DNA of 64,000 nucleotides, from contig JAQFWX010000012.1 of the NCBI GenBank assembly GCA_027605045.1, positions 880,930 through 944,929 of the forward strand, written 5' to 3'. Under the pieces are notes generated by a model that saw nothing but the letters and a program-made list of their open reading frames with translations, made no database searches and was not told where the DNA came from. Positions 1-13,200 of the stretch are shown piece by piece. Each line of letters begins with the position of its first letter. Position 1 is the first letter of the stretch. The stretch is from Phallus indusiatus. Lineage: Eukaryota; Basidiomycota; Agaricomycetes; Phallales; Phallaceae. Both the position numbers and the translations under genes were made by a program.

Positions 1-110
1 TTTGGCGTCCTTGCATGGCATACATGCCGTATCGAAATTATACAAAACTAAATTTCACAAATTTCGTACACGGTACTAATTGGACACAATGTGGATGCAG
101 AGATGACTGA
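1..110 (+). CDS. C-terminal end of an NLR-like NACHT/propeller gene (copy 0, partial)
   Basis: The reading frame is open from base 3 to a TGA at 108-110. The last residues, NFVHGTNWTQCGCRDD, match the C-terminal tail of the four downstream family members (for example NFVHGTNWTQCGPRDD at the end of copy 1). This is therefore the last exon of another array member whose body lies upstream of the window. The sequence after the stop is also the family's conserved 3' flank, which supports the assignment. Function is inferred only from the paralogues. Whether the missing part is intact cannot be told. Confidence 0.85.
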   Translation, partial: WRPCMAYMPYRNYTKLNFTNFVHGTNWTQCGCRDD

Positions 111-720
111 GGGCCCAAACCGAATGTACCATAAATGCAATGTACGATGACTGTATATAATCTGTACTACTGGACAATATATACGATTGACAAAGAATGG
201 TAATTACTTTCACATGTCTGTGTGTCGATTTTCAAGCTGAGAAGGAAGTTATAATAAGTATTATTTCGCGCGCGCTCAGAGATCTAAAAGCAAAATACAT
301 GGACATGAAGATACAATCACAGGTTTGATGATTTCCAAAATTGGGCCAGCAATTGTGATGTTCAGACTCGAGTTAGTGTCCGCTACCGCCGTGAGCGCAT
401 AGGTTTTCAAGCGGTTTCAGTTAAGAGCGCGCAGCAAAAATACTTGCAAAGTGCCATTGGGGCTCGACGCTAGGCAGGAAAAAGTGAATTAAATAAAATA
501 CATTAATTCTTCTACACCCGCCCCAGGCCTTGTATGGGTTGTTCCGGGACTTGCATGCTGCGCGCTACCACATCCCCTTCACCCGGAAGCAACTTGTCCA
601 TAATCCAGCATGAGGCTGGACCCTTCCTGTTGTCACACCTGATCCCAGAGCGCAACAACAGGAGGTAAAAACAGAGCTGGTACTGGGATGGGAGTGGGGC
701 AGGTCGTGCTGTCCAAGTCA
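111..720 (+). repeat. Conserved 3' flank of the NLR array (unit 0)
   Basis: After the stop codon the sequence follows the same order of blocks as after copies 1, 2, 3 and 4: a block around ACTGGACAATA, a block with GCGCGCTCAGAGATCTAAAAG, then a GC-richer block with TTGTATGGGTTGTTCCGG and GAGGCTGGACCCTTCCTGTT. The first part is probably 3' UTR. No convincing gene is seen; the open frames here are not shared between copies. Confidence 0.7.
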
Positions 721-1049
721 TATTTGAACAAGCCGCGTTTGAACATTTTCGAACCTAGTTAGTCATAGTGCTGTCGCGTTGCCTGAAAGTATCTCGCCAA
801 GCTGTGAGCGCGCGTAAAAAGACTTTGATTGCACTCCGCAAACACTATTGGCAGTTTTATTTTGTCTTGTGTAAATCAAACAGGATTGCTCGTGAAACAA
901 GGTACGAGGATGGGCTATCCGACGCGTTTATCCTGAAACGAATGGTAAGAGCTTTCCAGAGGTGCTGTCCCGATATATGCCGCCATAAGCTTGAAGAACG
1001 AGTTAGGAAACCCTGTTCCCAGCACACTTGACCTTCTCTCTAACATGGT

Positions 1050-1680
1050 GTGTACCGGGCTGTTTGGGAAAAGCGTAAACTTTCTAACTCGCTAGCATGT
1101 TCTTGCAGGGTGTACTGCGCATGTATGCCAACTGACACAGAAAACCTATTAGTTCAGTTTGATCGGCCCGTCCAACGAGACGACACTTTTCAACTCGTAT
1201 GGCTGATGCGCCCGTCAACGAGATGTCTGCTTATGAGAAAATGGCGCGTATCGCTGAAGCTGTCCAGCTCAGATCCATCACTACCAAAGTTTTCGTTCGA
1301 ACGTGCGAGGATGCAAATTGAAGGAACCATCACCAGCGAACACGCCACCCTTCATGGAGGAAATAATCTTTGAGAAGGAGCAACAAATTGGCGAAAAATG
1401 CAATGAGTACAACGCAGGATCAGCCTGGTTGTCTCGAATCCATGTATTGGATGCTTTACTTCAATATTTCTCGCCTCGAAATATTACACCTGTCTAATCG
1501 GGATGCTAAAGTTCAATTCACGTTCCAAGAAACCCATTCCGCTCCATTTAGAGTATGGAAGGATATAGGCATTCAGTCGTTCATGACCAGTTACGCGGAG
1601 ACTTTGGGATGCTCTGCCTATTCGCGTCGCCGGTTTGATCCAGGCAATTTAAACCTTTGGCTTCTTCATTAAAGTCCACG
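1050..1680 (+). pseudogene. Decayed NACHT-gene relic
   Basis: Between about 1370 and 1560 the + strand, read with frame changes, gives EKEQQIGEKCNEYN, then LYFNISRLEILHLSNRD and APFRVW. These align with the NACHT-exon segment of copy 1 that reads NDQQVGEKINEYY, LCFNIGHLETSHLRNRD and IPLHLSY. Upstream, about 1205-1320, lies a short recurring relic with SAYEKM and SITTKVF that appears at four other places in the window. The pieces are in different frames and no Walker motifs remain, so this is a dead fragment. A near copy lies at 43.6-44.3 kb. Confidence 0.6.
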
Positions 1681-2549
1681 GTACAGCGACTCGCCGATTA
1701 TAGAGGTATAGAGACGCATTCACAAAGAGGACGAAACACATCAGAATTGGGATCAATGTGAACGAGAAAGGTTCGTTTTCCCAGACTACCCGTTGTGAGA
1801 TGTGAGAATATGCGGCCGTCAACAACATGGACCGATGCGTCCGTCAGCACTGGTAGAATATTCGATGAAACCTACAATCCATAGATTGAGGCAGAACTAT
1901 AATGTGTAGTGATGGTTCGCGATGACATCCGCGGTCAGGAAGGGGTCGGCTTCAGTGAATGTAAACCAGAGCTGGGATAGTGGGAAGCAATGCGGGTAGT
2001 TCAGTGTCACTAACTCATTAATGTTGGGATTGTACACATTCGTTGATTTTCGTCGGATAGACAAAGCCGTGCGGATAGCACGATTGAAATGGGTGGAATA
2101 AGGACTTGATGACTTGGATCTTACTTTGCGGTTTATTAATTTTTTCGGTAAACGATGGCTGATTACAAACAGAGCATCAGAAGGAATGACAGCACGAGGT
2201 TGACGTTAATCGCAGATTTGAGTCGAACCCCTAGAAGTGCTATGTCTCTTCCTAATCATCCAAACATGGCCGTGATCGGATCCTTGCTAGCTGTGTCCGA
2301 TACATGTTGGATAATTTGTCTAATGCCTGATAAAGGTGTAATGAGCTATGCAATTGGGAAGTAATAGCTAGAGTTTTTCAGCGACTCACTGAATAAGAGT
2401 GTAATCCGACTCTAACACAAGCACCGAAGTAGACTCGGAACCGCGACGACCCGCGTGGTGACATTCAACGTATATCGTCCAAGCTGAAGTTATTACAGAC
2501 AAGCGACTTCCGAAAAGAGCATTTCTTCTTTTTCGATCGATCTTTAAGG
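1681..2549. other. Intergenic, decayed sequence repeated at 44.3-45.2 kb
   Basis: The stretch aligns by eye with 44.3-45.2 kb (shared GAGGTATAGAGACGCATTCA and GTTGGGATTGTACACATTC). A minus-strand reading at 44436-44741 is open over 101 codons, but the copy here is broken, so no gene is called. No RNA gene or promoter was recognised. Confidence 0.4.
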
Positions 2550-5100
2550 CTCCTTAAGACTAGGTCCAACAAGGTCCAGCATTTGTAAACACTGATAGCC
2601 AATTCTCATCACATTACGGGGGGTTTCGTTGGTTTGCAGATTTGAAATGATTATTGGTGAATGTCATTTCGTGGTGGCTCGTGATCTGACCTTGTTCATT
2701 GAGAAAGAGGTTGGATGGTCACCACGTCCGCGGGAACAATAGACAAAAGAACTCTTAGGCTTGAAGCTTGAAGCTTGAAATTTGAACGTTGAACATCCAA
2801 TTCGTAGTGTCGGCAGCGCAAATTTCTTCAAAGGGTATTTATGTCGTAAGCCCTCCGTCTAACAACAACCTTCCGCCGTCACGATGCATCAGATCGTATC
2901 CCTGTATCACGCCATTTCCCAACAAGATCAATACCGCTATACGCGTAGCCGCGAAATTTCCAGCGTCCGGCTCCATCCTAAAGGGAGAAAAATCTTCGAT
3001 CAGATTTTATAGGTTCTTTTTTGTTGTCTTTAGCACGCACTTACGGAAGGTATACGCTCGCGGACAAGTAAACTATCCCATAAATGAGCTTTACCACGAG
3101 AATTCAAGCTTCCACAAAAACTGAGGTTCGGATGACCGAGCTGCAGCTTGAGACGAAAGAGAAGAAGGTATCCTCAGCGGTGACAATGATATCCCAAACG
3201 ACGTGTCCCAACAACGGTCAATCACCGTCCTCGCCATCCCACGCATTGTCCAAAACGATGTGAATTCAAATTTATCGTGCCGTTCGCTTGATTAAGGCCT
3301 TCATGTAAATTGGAACCATGTCGACTAGCCTATTCCTTCGCTGTGCAACGTCTTGCCCGAATGAGATCAAAGGTCTCAGACGTGCCAGTTTATCGTAACC
3401 GCCCGGTGTCTTCATACATATTCAAACGATACTATCAGGTTCATGTATTGATATCAACAAGAAAACATACAATTACACCCACCTCATATTGTATAAACCT
3501 TTTGTTCTCGGGAATCAACATTTGCGGTGCACCTAGCCCTGTACCGTCATACGCACGTTGCAGTCAGAATTCAACGTGAGAGAAGAACATTCTTTTTAGA
3601 CGAAACTATATAAGTCGTTTGTCGAGTAAGGAAAAACAAGAAAGACACGGGGAGAGGAAGAGAGGCGGAGGGTAGGAGGACGGAAAGAGTACCACATAAG
3701 ATTGATTGGGTCGAAATGAATTTGAGTTTTTAACACTTTTTAAGGTCCCCTTATTCGTCGCAGCAACCATGCCACCTTCAGCTGAAACCGCTTCAAGATG
3801 TGCATACATAACGACCGGCCGTATATTTTGCGTTGACGCTGGTGCATGCGTAGACAACGCGCATCATATACGGAAACAATATGAACAGATTGGATAGATA
3901 TCTGCGATACGCCGAATGGCATCGATACTCTGCACGAATAAAAGAATGTCGCGTCTTTCGTCGGATTCCCGGAAGGATCTATCGAGAGGAATTGAGGGCT
4001 GTCTACTCGTCCTTGACTAACTTTGTGGTAAAGGAAACCTCGACATGACCTGTTAGTCCACCTCGCTTCTGTTCAGTGTCTGAGGTCATCGATGTAAGCT
4101 TTGTTCTCTTCTTCGGTGTCCGGATGGGTCATGGCCATCACGTTTGCCCGTGCCTAGATGCTGCATCGATCAGGCTCAGAGTAACCTATGACTACAATGG
4201 AAACGAGGGTGTCGCGCGCTTCAAAGGTGCCGACCTGACAAGCATAAGTCTGTGCCACTTTATAGCGGCAGACGTTTTACAACTTGCGAGGCTCCGTCGG
4301 TGCATAATTGAGAGCGCCCGCTATTGGAATATGGCGTGGCACACCGCGCGCGGTGATCATGTCATTACGAATAGGAGACTGGGTACTCAGCAGCGTTTGG
4401 CACGCTCACGACGACGTTAACCCGGCAACAAACCCCGCGGTTGTTTCGTAGGTTTCATTAACTAGGCCGAACCCGAACCGTGGTGACTGAAATGATTACT
4501 GTTCGCCGCTCAACCTCCCGTCAGTAAAGGATAATTACTGCGCCAGATATCGTAGGGTAGTCCCATCATGGATGATAGTCTGAGTCAAAACAGAGGCTGG
4601 GTCGCTGTTCACTTGGAGCGTGTCTGTCCGGTTCGCTTGAAGCCAACGGTATACTGGAAGGAGAGGGAAGAGGATGCCTCGTGCGAGACTGCGGTAGAGA
4701 AACGAATCTGAACGAACAACCTAAACACTATTTGAGCCCTCGGGCTTTGAGCTTCAGCGAAAGTAATGGGTCGGTACGGGCTGCTGCTGCAGGATGACTT
4801 GTTCGACGCTGGTGCTATTCTGACACTCACTTGGAGATATTCTGCTGCCTATAATGTGTGATAGTAGGATCTACGCTTAGTTCAAAGAAAGATGTGTTCT
4901 TACAATTCTCGGGTATAATTCTCGCTTGGAAGCCATGGATCTCTTCTTTCGTCGTAGCTTTTTCGTAGCGTGCTTCGAAAGCCGACGCTCTCTGTTCTTC
5001 TCTGTTACACCGGCACGCCTATGAGAATAGAAAACCGAAGTGTGAAGGGGCTTGGCCGAACCCAAGAAGCCATTCACCGCCGAATAAATGAAATTGACAA
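2550..5100. repeat. Interspersed repeat R, copy 1
   Basis: One of four long copies (others near 19.14-21.72, 29.66-32.58 and 45.18-48.20 kb) that share landmarks in the same order: GGTGCACCTAGCCCTGTACC, then GGTGATCATGTCATTA, then a GTTCGCTTGAAGCCAACGG block, then GAGGCTTCAGCGAATC. Some minus-strand segments keep similar peptides between copies (for example WANVMAM.HP.TEEE), which suggests remnants of a multi-exon gene or a transposon-borne gene. Stops and frameshifts break every copy. I do not recognise the family. Confidence 0.6.
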
Positions 5101-5699
5101 ATTCGCAGATCTAATTGATGAATATTGAATATTGAATGTTCGACGAGGCTTCAGCGAATCAGAGCGAATCCCACAGAATACCTTTTCGTTATGAGCAAAT
5201 TAAGGAGTTAAGAAACGGAGGTATAATGAATTTATACACGCACCTCCTAGCATTTTACAGTAACAAGCCGCTGCCATTTGCAGTTTCGCGTATGGTCTTG
5301 AAAATAAATCCATTTTGACTGCGAATTTTAGTCCGATCTGAGTAGGTGCCTGTGTCTAATGCCGGGGATGGAAATATTAATATAGTATTAAGACCAGATA
5401 TAAAACAAGTATCTGGCTTACTTCTTCGTTCGTTAATGGCCATAGCGCGGTGTTTGGACGGAGTCAAGCCGATGACGTAATCTGCTCAATATCAATTTCA
5501 AGATTCGTCTCTCCACTCCCCAAATCCCACCGATATTGCCGAAACGAATCTTGTTTCAATATTATCAGAGTTTAGTCCCCTTTATCTTCGTGTTTTTGTG
5601 AACGTGAATTTTAACAGATGGAAAAGGACTTCGAGAATCAATACCTTATTTGCATGTCATTATAAGGATTTACATTTCGAAACAAAGCAAATGAATACG

Positions 5700-7246
5700 C
5701 TTTCTTTTTACGATAATGATCGATGAAAAGCAGACTTGAAAGGAAGGTGTCATTCGGGAGACCTATTTTTTTTGCGGCCAAATATGCAAGGTACTCTTCC
5801 CGTGTTTATAATGTGACGGCTTCTAACCATAATTGCTCTGTAGAATCAATCATCATAAAACCCGGTCAAAAACACGCTCGACTTATCCAAATTTACTTAT
5901 CGTCACACCTTGCGAATGGATTTTCCACCAAGGCATACGAATGCATGACCCTTTACGGAACCGCTAGCGAAAGGCCATTACTTCGCAAACTCTTTTAAAG
6001 AGGAACAGCCGTTACGTCGCTTAACTTGTCTATACATGCTATCACTTGACTATTGGAACCGCTGGCGTCAGCGCCGAATGAGTACAAGGATAGTACTAGT
6101 ATATATTGGGCCGGTTTATGACATGTATGACAACTCGGGAGCATTTTACCTGTGCGGTTCCCTTTTTTCTTTTCTTTTTTTGAATGCTTAACAAAATATC
6201 ATTACAGAGTAAAGATCTTCATAAGATTGAATTCTCGGTCGCATCGTATGGGTTTATCGTTGCACGAAGACTCATTCCCAAAAATCGCATCTGCTAGATG
6301 AGCCAAATCAGGTAGACCTCACAAGCAACCTTTATTCTTACACCATCGCCACATTCTCCCAGTCTAGCTCTTCGAAGGTAGTGCAGAAAGATAACACTCT
6401 GCGGCTTGTCGGCTGGTTGGGGGGGAAATGTTAGCCGTGTTTGGTTCAGCTGGCGTTACTAAACACGCTAAACCTGTGTTCAGAAAACATGAAGCAAATG
6501 ACGTGGGACATTTTAGAATTTGTCTCTCAAAAGACGAGAGTGTTGCCTTCGTCATGAAAAGTAGAATGGGCGTTGCTGGATGTCAATTGGTGAATGTTTC
6601 TTCGAGTAAACTGAACGAAGCATGTGCAGACCTGAGACCAACTTGCGACACGCCTTTCGACACGGTTAAACGTGAGATTGCGACTCAGCATGCGATTTCA
6701 GCACAGCGTGTTACATAGCCAGAGAGCGATCTCTTTCAAATGATCATAACAAAACACGCGTTAGCGATGAAATGATTCTTGAAAGCTTGAAAGCTTGAAG
6801 CGCAGTCCCGTCAGCGCCCAAGTTCAGATGGCTCAGGATGTGTAGGGATACGAACCTCTTCCACTAACACCGTATGTTGTTCAACCTTGATATTCTCCTT
6901 GTTCATTCCGCTTACAATTGCCGTGGTTTTCATTCAAGTTCGAAGTAATGTTTTGGTGACTCCGTCGTTGATGATTAGTGGCCTGTTAGATTACACAGGT
7001 TTGGCAACTGGAATCTTTTCCCTTCAGCGCTATTAGTATAGCAATCATCTATTGGCTGTGTGGCTTGATCAACAAAAATCAGGCTAATGAAAACGAGCAA
7101 GAAACATGAACATGATATAAGATTCACACCCTCTTCCCCCCATTCCATACGTGAATCTGCAAATACTGTGGATTATAGTAAGTGTCCTGTGGCGTATACT
7201 TTCACTACGAGTTCTGATCTTGTAAGTTGATAGACCTGAAGGTCTG
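5700..7246. other. Upstream region of copy 1, no recognised gene
   Basis: Several frames of 60-100 codons are open (for example + 5723-5998 and + 6428-6718). They survive in the 35-37 kb duplicate only because the duplication is recent: in the duplicate, indels change the length or frame of both. A TTTTCTTTTCTTTTTTTGAA tract lies near 6165. The last kilobase probably holds the promoter of copy 1, but no clear TATA box could be fixed to a start site. Confidence 0.4.
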
Positions 7247-10200
7247 ATGGACCAAGTTGATGTTGATTTATGGAGGCTCTCTGCCAGGACTGATAGTCGA
7301 CACGAACCTGCCACAGCTGACTCGGAGGGCCTGATAATACATCAGGAGGATTGCGAGCTATCCCAACAAAATCATGAGTTGTATCACCCGCGAAATGATA
7401 TAGCCGAAAGCCATGACCGTGTCCCCAAACGTCGTCGTGTGAATGTAGGTGATCATGGAATTGACCATACATATGCAACTTCGGACCTGGGTGAGGATGT
7501 TCCAACAGAACCTGTGAGTGTTTCTATCTGATATAGTTTACCACACCTTACAAACCAACCCTTCAAAAACCAGGATGATGTTAATATGGAGGAAGATGAT
7601 GCGATGCACAGGCAGACGAATGAACTAGTCTCGCAGCCTGGGCACTTGAGCTTGCAGTCCTCAAACGATGATCTTGTTTGTTCTCTCACTGTTTGTCATA
7701 CACATTACACTCAAGCAATTCATTTAGAATTGTACCTTGGATGGTCGAAACAGCAATCTTCACCCGGACATTGCTAGTGTTTCAACAGACAGTATAAAAA
7801 TCTCTGGTGAGTTCAAAATTTCTCTTTCAAAGTTCCGGTTTATTTATCTCATCTGGGATTACCCTGTAAAGATATTCGCTTGCTTAATCCTCCGTCGAAA
7901 AACAGCTCGAATCTCAAGAGTCCGGGTTTCGAGATAGTGATTAAGTGGGACAATAGAAAGGCTTCAAAACGTGCGGATAGGAAAGAAAATGACAATTGCA
8001 TAGCCTGGAACGAATTTTTCATTTTGTACGTTAGAGATTATAATCTTTTCAGATTTTTGATTTTACGTCGCGATTCAGTGCCGGCGGTATTCCTGAGGAC
8101 ACTGTCTTGACATTTACTGTACAACGTACTAGACGATTGCTAAACGATACAATTGGCACATGGAAACGCCGGGTCATTGACCTATTTGAGATGCAAAGCG
8201 AATTCGGTAAGTTATGTTGTATAACGTCGTCGTTAGCCTAGCATTTATAATATTATGGCAGGCCGGTGCAAATTAGATGTCTCTGAAGAATGTCAATTAA
8301 CGTTTAACATCGAAAAAATATCTGAACTTGACGTCGCTTTGGGGATGATAGAACAAGCATCAGCAAAGCTGGAAAGCCTACTGAACCTAAAAGCGCCAGT
8401 CCTGGCTGCTACCAGTATCAATTCTACGATGAAAGTCTATATTGATAACGAGAAGATCTGGATATCATTTCTCGACACCTTCAGAGATTTTATGAAAGTG
8501 ATGGATAATGTTTCCGAGGTAGTTCTATTACCCCGCACACCTTTATCCTTTTTCTAAAGCTTTTTAAGATAAACATATATGTGCAGGTAGCATGGAGTGT
8601 TCTATCGGTTATTCCAAAGGTAAATGCACCCTTTTTTCTCTTGGATATGACGGGCTATATATATTGATTTTTTGCAAGACTGTTATTGCGAAAAAAAACC
8701 GTGATGACAAAGTCAGAAAGTTATGTGAAAAATTGAAAGACGTTTACGAATACGTTACACGTGCAAAGTGGTTTACCGAGCTTGCCGCGACCCAGTCCAC
8801 GATTCAGTCGACATATCAATCTGGGACACTTTCCATGCTCGTTCAACAAACCATTGAATGCGCATATTTTATAAGAGAGTACGGCGCAGAAAGTACAGGT
8901 TGTGTCTTTCTCCAAGTTCGTATAATTGTGCAAATAAATCTGACATTGAAACTCCAGTTAAGAACATAGTTAAGGCAATATCTGGGACTGTAGATGACAA
9001 GATCCAAGATTTTAACGACAAGCTCGACCACCTTATGAATGCTCTGAAGGATTCGGTGAATATTGAAAGTAACATTGTTACACTCCGCGTGTCCGAGAAA
9101 ATCATCGAACTAAGTACGTCACTCAGCAAGCTCATAAATTATTGTCGATAATTCATGATTCCTCACCAGATGATTTGACATTGCTTGGAGAAATGCCCTA
9201 CGACCCCGACGCTGGATATTTCCCTAAGAAACGGTGTTTACCAGGGACCCGTCGGATGTTGATCAATGAAATAATACAATGGATCAGTGACGATAACTTG
9301 CCACAAATTCTGGTTCTGAGTGGACAGGCGGGAGTGGGAAAATCATCAATGGCACATACCATAGCTGAAACCTTTCAAAAACCGAACCGACTTGGATCGA
9401 TGTTTTGTTTTAATAGGGCTTTCCCAGACCGGCGAAATTGTCTTTTCAGTACGATATCCCGTGACCTGGCCGACAGCGACACCTTGTGGCGAAGAGAGTT
9501 AATGAAGATTATCGTTAAATCTGCGGTTCGGAAGAAGAAGGATGCGGAAACTCAGTTTGAGGAGCTTATTCTTAAACCTTCGAAGAACATGACAACGATT
9601 GGATCTGTTGTGGTCATCGTAGATGCGTTGGATGAGAGTGGAGACCGTGAAGAACGCAGAGAAATCCTGAAATTTCTGCTCGATGAATGGACCAAGCTCC
9701 CAAAGAATTATCGTATGATTGTTACCGCTCGCCCAGAACAAGATATCGAGGAACAATGCCAGAAATCGGGTATTTTATGTAAACGAATGGATGATGTTGA
9801 CTCAGAAGAAACGTATTACGATATCAAAGCCTATGTCTCCCAGCGTCTGGATTCAATATCGTCAACTCTGGACAGCATCGACGAAAACTGGCGCAGTATA
9901 CTAGCCAAGCACGCGCAAGGTCTTTTCCAATGGGCTCAGACAGCTTGCGGGTTCATTGATCCTACTGTCATAGATGAAGAAATCATACGAGAAAAGTGGG
10001 AAACTTGCGTGTCAAACTCTTCCTCGTCGCTATATGAACTATATCATCAGATTATATTCAGCCAACCAGAATCCTGGCACCCTAGGTTCAAAGAAAGGTT
10101 CAAGACAGTCGTAGGCGCTATTATAACTGCACAAGAGCCCCTCTCAATGGACATGCTACAAAATATCTTTGAGGATATTATAAATATCAAGTCGACACTC

Positions 10201-13200
10201 GGCCCGTTCGGTTCATTGTTTTCTGGGGTTCATGATTCTTCCAATTCTACTATGGTACAACCTCTTCACACCTCGTTATTTGATTTTTTCAAGGCCGAAA
10301 AAATCTCTGAGAACGACCAACAAGTCGGTGAAAAAATAAATGAGTACTACATCAACACCTCAGACCAGAGCCAGATGACGCTTGGTTGTCTCAAAGTGAT
10401 GAATCGGATGCTCTGCTTCAATATTGGTCACCTTGAGACATCGCACCTGCGCAATCGGGATGTGCCCAATTTGAAATCACGTGTCAAGGAAGCCATTCCG
10501 CTCCATCTGTCATATTCATGTCGTCTTTGGAGCTTCCATCTCCGGAACTCACCTGTTAGCGGAGAACTGATTCGTGCAATCCGGACATTGATGGACGACA
10601 AATTGATGTATTATTTTGAGGTGCTAAGTTTACTACGGGTGTTACGGGTTGGCTTGGAGGGAGATTGCGTAGCAATGCGAGAAATAGTGAATTGGTGTAA
10701 AGTGAGTGATCCTTTACCTGTTACCGTTTTTGATAGCTGAAACACGTAGTAGCATACAGATGGTGATCTGGCTGAAAATGCGATGGATGCGTGGACGTTT
10801 GTATTTGATTTCGGAGAGATAATCCAAAGAAGCACACCACATCTATATATCTCGGCACTTCCGCTCGCGCCTCGGAGTTCATTTATATCGAGAAAGTATC
10901 TTGAAAGGTATCCTGGGCTGTTCACATTCGATGTTGGTGAACCTGTCAGCTCTTCACGCAAAATTGGATTCATGCGAAAAAATGGTGTTTGGTCGGACCC
11001 GCCGAATTATCAGTTTGCCTTTTCTCCGAAAGGCGAATGTGCTGCAATCGGGACTTCCGGCGGTTTTGATGTATGGAACTATGTAACGGGGAAGAGGGAT
11101 GTTTGTCGTCCGACTTACAAAGATCGATTTTTTATTTCCAGCATCGTATTTTCCCTTGATGGTGAATTGATCTACTGCTGTCTCAAGGACGGTAATATCC
11201 TGACATGGAATATAAAGACAAAAGAAACGGAGACAGAGATGTATGAGGAGATAATCGGTGACAAGTGTCGTTATTGTGCCATCTCTTCGGACGGGCGATT
11301 TATAGTTTGGCGGACGGAAAAGGATGTACTCCTAGTATTCGATCGACCAAGTCATCGGGTGGTCAAACGCTTCAAAGATTTAACGGATCGCTCTCCTGCC
11401 ATTTCTCCCAACGGAGATTGGATTGCCGTTTGTGGATGGGATATTAGAAGCCCGAGGTCGATTTTTAACTACGATGATACAGTGTACACATGGAATACTA
11501 GAAACCAGACGCAGCACGTCATCCCCTGCCGCACTTTAGGGAAACTGGCACTCAGTAACAGCTACATTGCATTTAGTCCGAACTGGGGTCACGCCGCGAT
11601 AGAGATCTGGAATCTACGGACAAACACTAAGGTCACCGAAATTCAACATGGGCCGCGCGTCAGAGACCTCTGCCTGTCCCCTGATGATCAATATATTATA
11701 TCTATCTTCCGTGGAATGTACTCGATTTGGATTGTGTCTACAGGAGAACTAATCAGTCGATCCTATATAGACCATCTCCGCCGCTGTTTTGGGTTTTCAC
11801 ACGATTCCAGAGCAATTGCATTATACGAATGGGGCGATACAGACTCACTTCATGTTCAACAATGGGATAAATCTATAGAACGGAATCCGCACGACAATAA
11901 AATTGAGTTTGTGTATGGAATTTGGCAGCGGGGTTCATATCTCATTGTTTGGTGTAGGACGGATCTCAACGAGTGTTGCGTCCGAGTCTCAGATAATATG
12001 ACAACGATCTTTGAAGCCGAACTTCAAGCCGAAGGACCTGTCGATGTTTATCCAGAAGAGGAAAATGTGTGTGTGGCATACGCCAGCAGCCGCGGATTCT
12101 GTCTCTGGTCTGAAAATGAAGGCGAGATTGTTATAGATGGATCAGGCCATTCAATCAGAAAACTCTTGTGGTTGGACAACTATGTTATTTCGGGATGTGA
12201 AAGAACGATTTCGATATGGGATAGTCGTACCCGGAAATTGGTTTATGGTCCAATCGACTTACCGTATGATTTGTATTCCCTTCTCCCCGTGCGAGGTACC
12301 CGATTTGCTGTGACTTATGGGATTCTGGGTGATGTTGAAGTAAAAGTTTGGGAATTGGAACCAGATGACAGTGTGAGGGAAATGTTTACAGTCAAATCTA
12401 CTTATCCGATTGTCTCTGCCAACGAAAAACATCTCATATGCATGTCAGAATACGGTGTCGATATATTGGATCTAACGGGAACAAGAGTGGGCTCGATTCC
12501 ATTCTCAGACCGCTATCCTGAAGCACGAAGATCCAGCAACGGGAAGTATATGGCATGGGTTGATGGCGCCGAAATCAAACTCTTCGACGTAGACACCGAA
12601 ACCTTGCTCACTGGCCCGTCGTTAGGTCGACCACACATTTACTTTGACTTCTCCAATGACTCTAAACGAGTTATAATAACATCTAAGGCAAGCTCTGAGG
12701 GGAATACTGGATTTCTAGATGTCTGGGATATACAATCCAAACACAGGGTCACCAAAACGATTCATTTTCCGCTCCTAGGACGTGAATACATAGTAACCCT
12801 AGTTTTGAGCAAAAAATATCTAATATTAGCTCAACCGTATGTGGATTATTCTGTCTGGGACTTGGATACATGTGAGATAATGTTTCCGCTGTATGAGACT
12901 CCTTCACTGCTCGCCGCAGATGGTTCCGATATCGAGGGGTAAGTGTATTATCACTTATATTCAATGCGATTCACTCACAGAGACACTCAGAACACCGGTG
13001 TCCAGCAAGACGGAGACATTAAATTATGCATTAACGGCCTGGAAAAAAGCTTCATTTTCTCCTCTCACCAAGACGGATGACGACGGATGGGTTCGGGGTT
13101 TGCGGGGTGAGCTTTTGTTTTGGATTCCAAAAAAGATGAGAGAACGGCTTTGGCGTCCATGCATGGCATATATGCCATATCGAAATTATACAAAAATAAA

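Noticed and set aside
2758..2785. Repeats of CTTGAAG as a possible array
   Set aside because: Only about three imperfect short units; a simple repeat, not a CRISPR-like array, which would be unexpected in a fungal genome.
4076..4420. Plus-strand frame of 114 codons in repeat R
   Set aside because: Similar frames exist in other R copies, but the minus strand of the same stretch also keeps similar peptides, and every copy is broken somewhere; strand cannot be decided.
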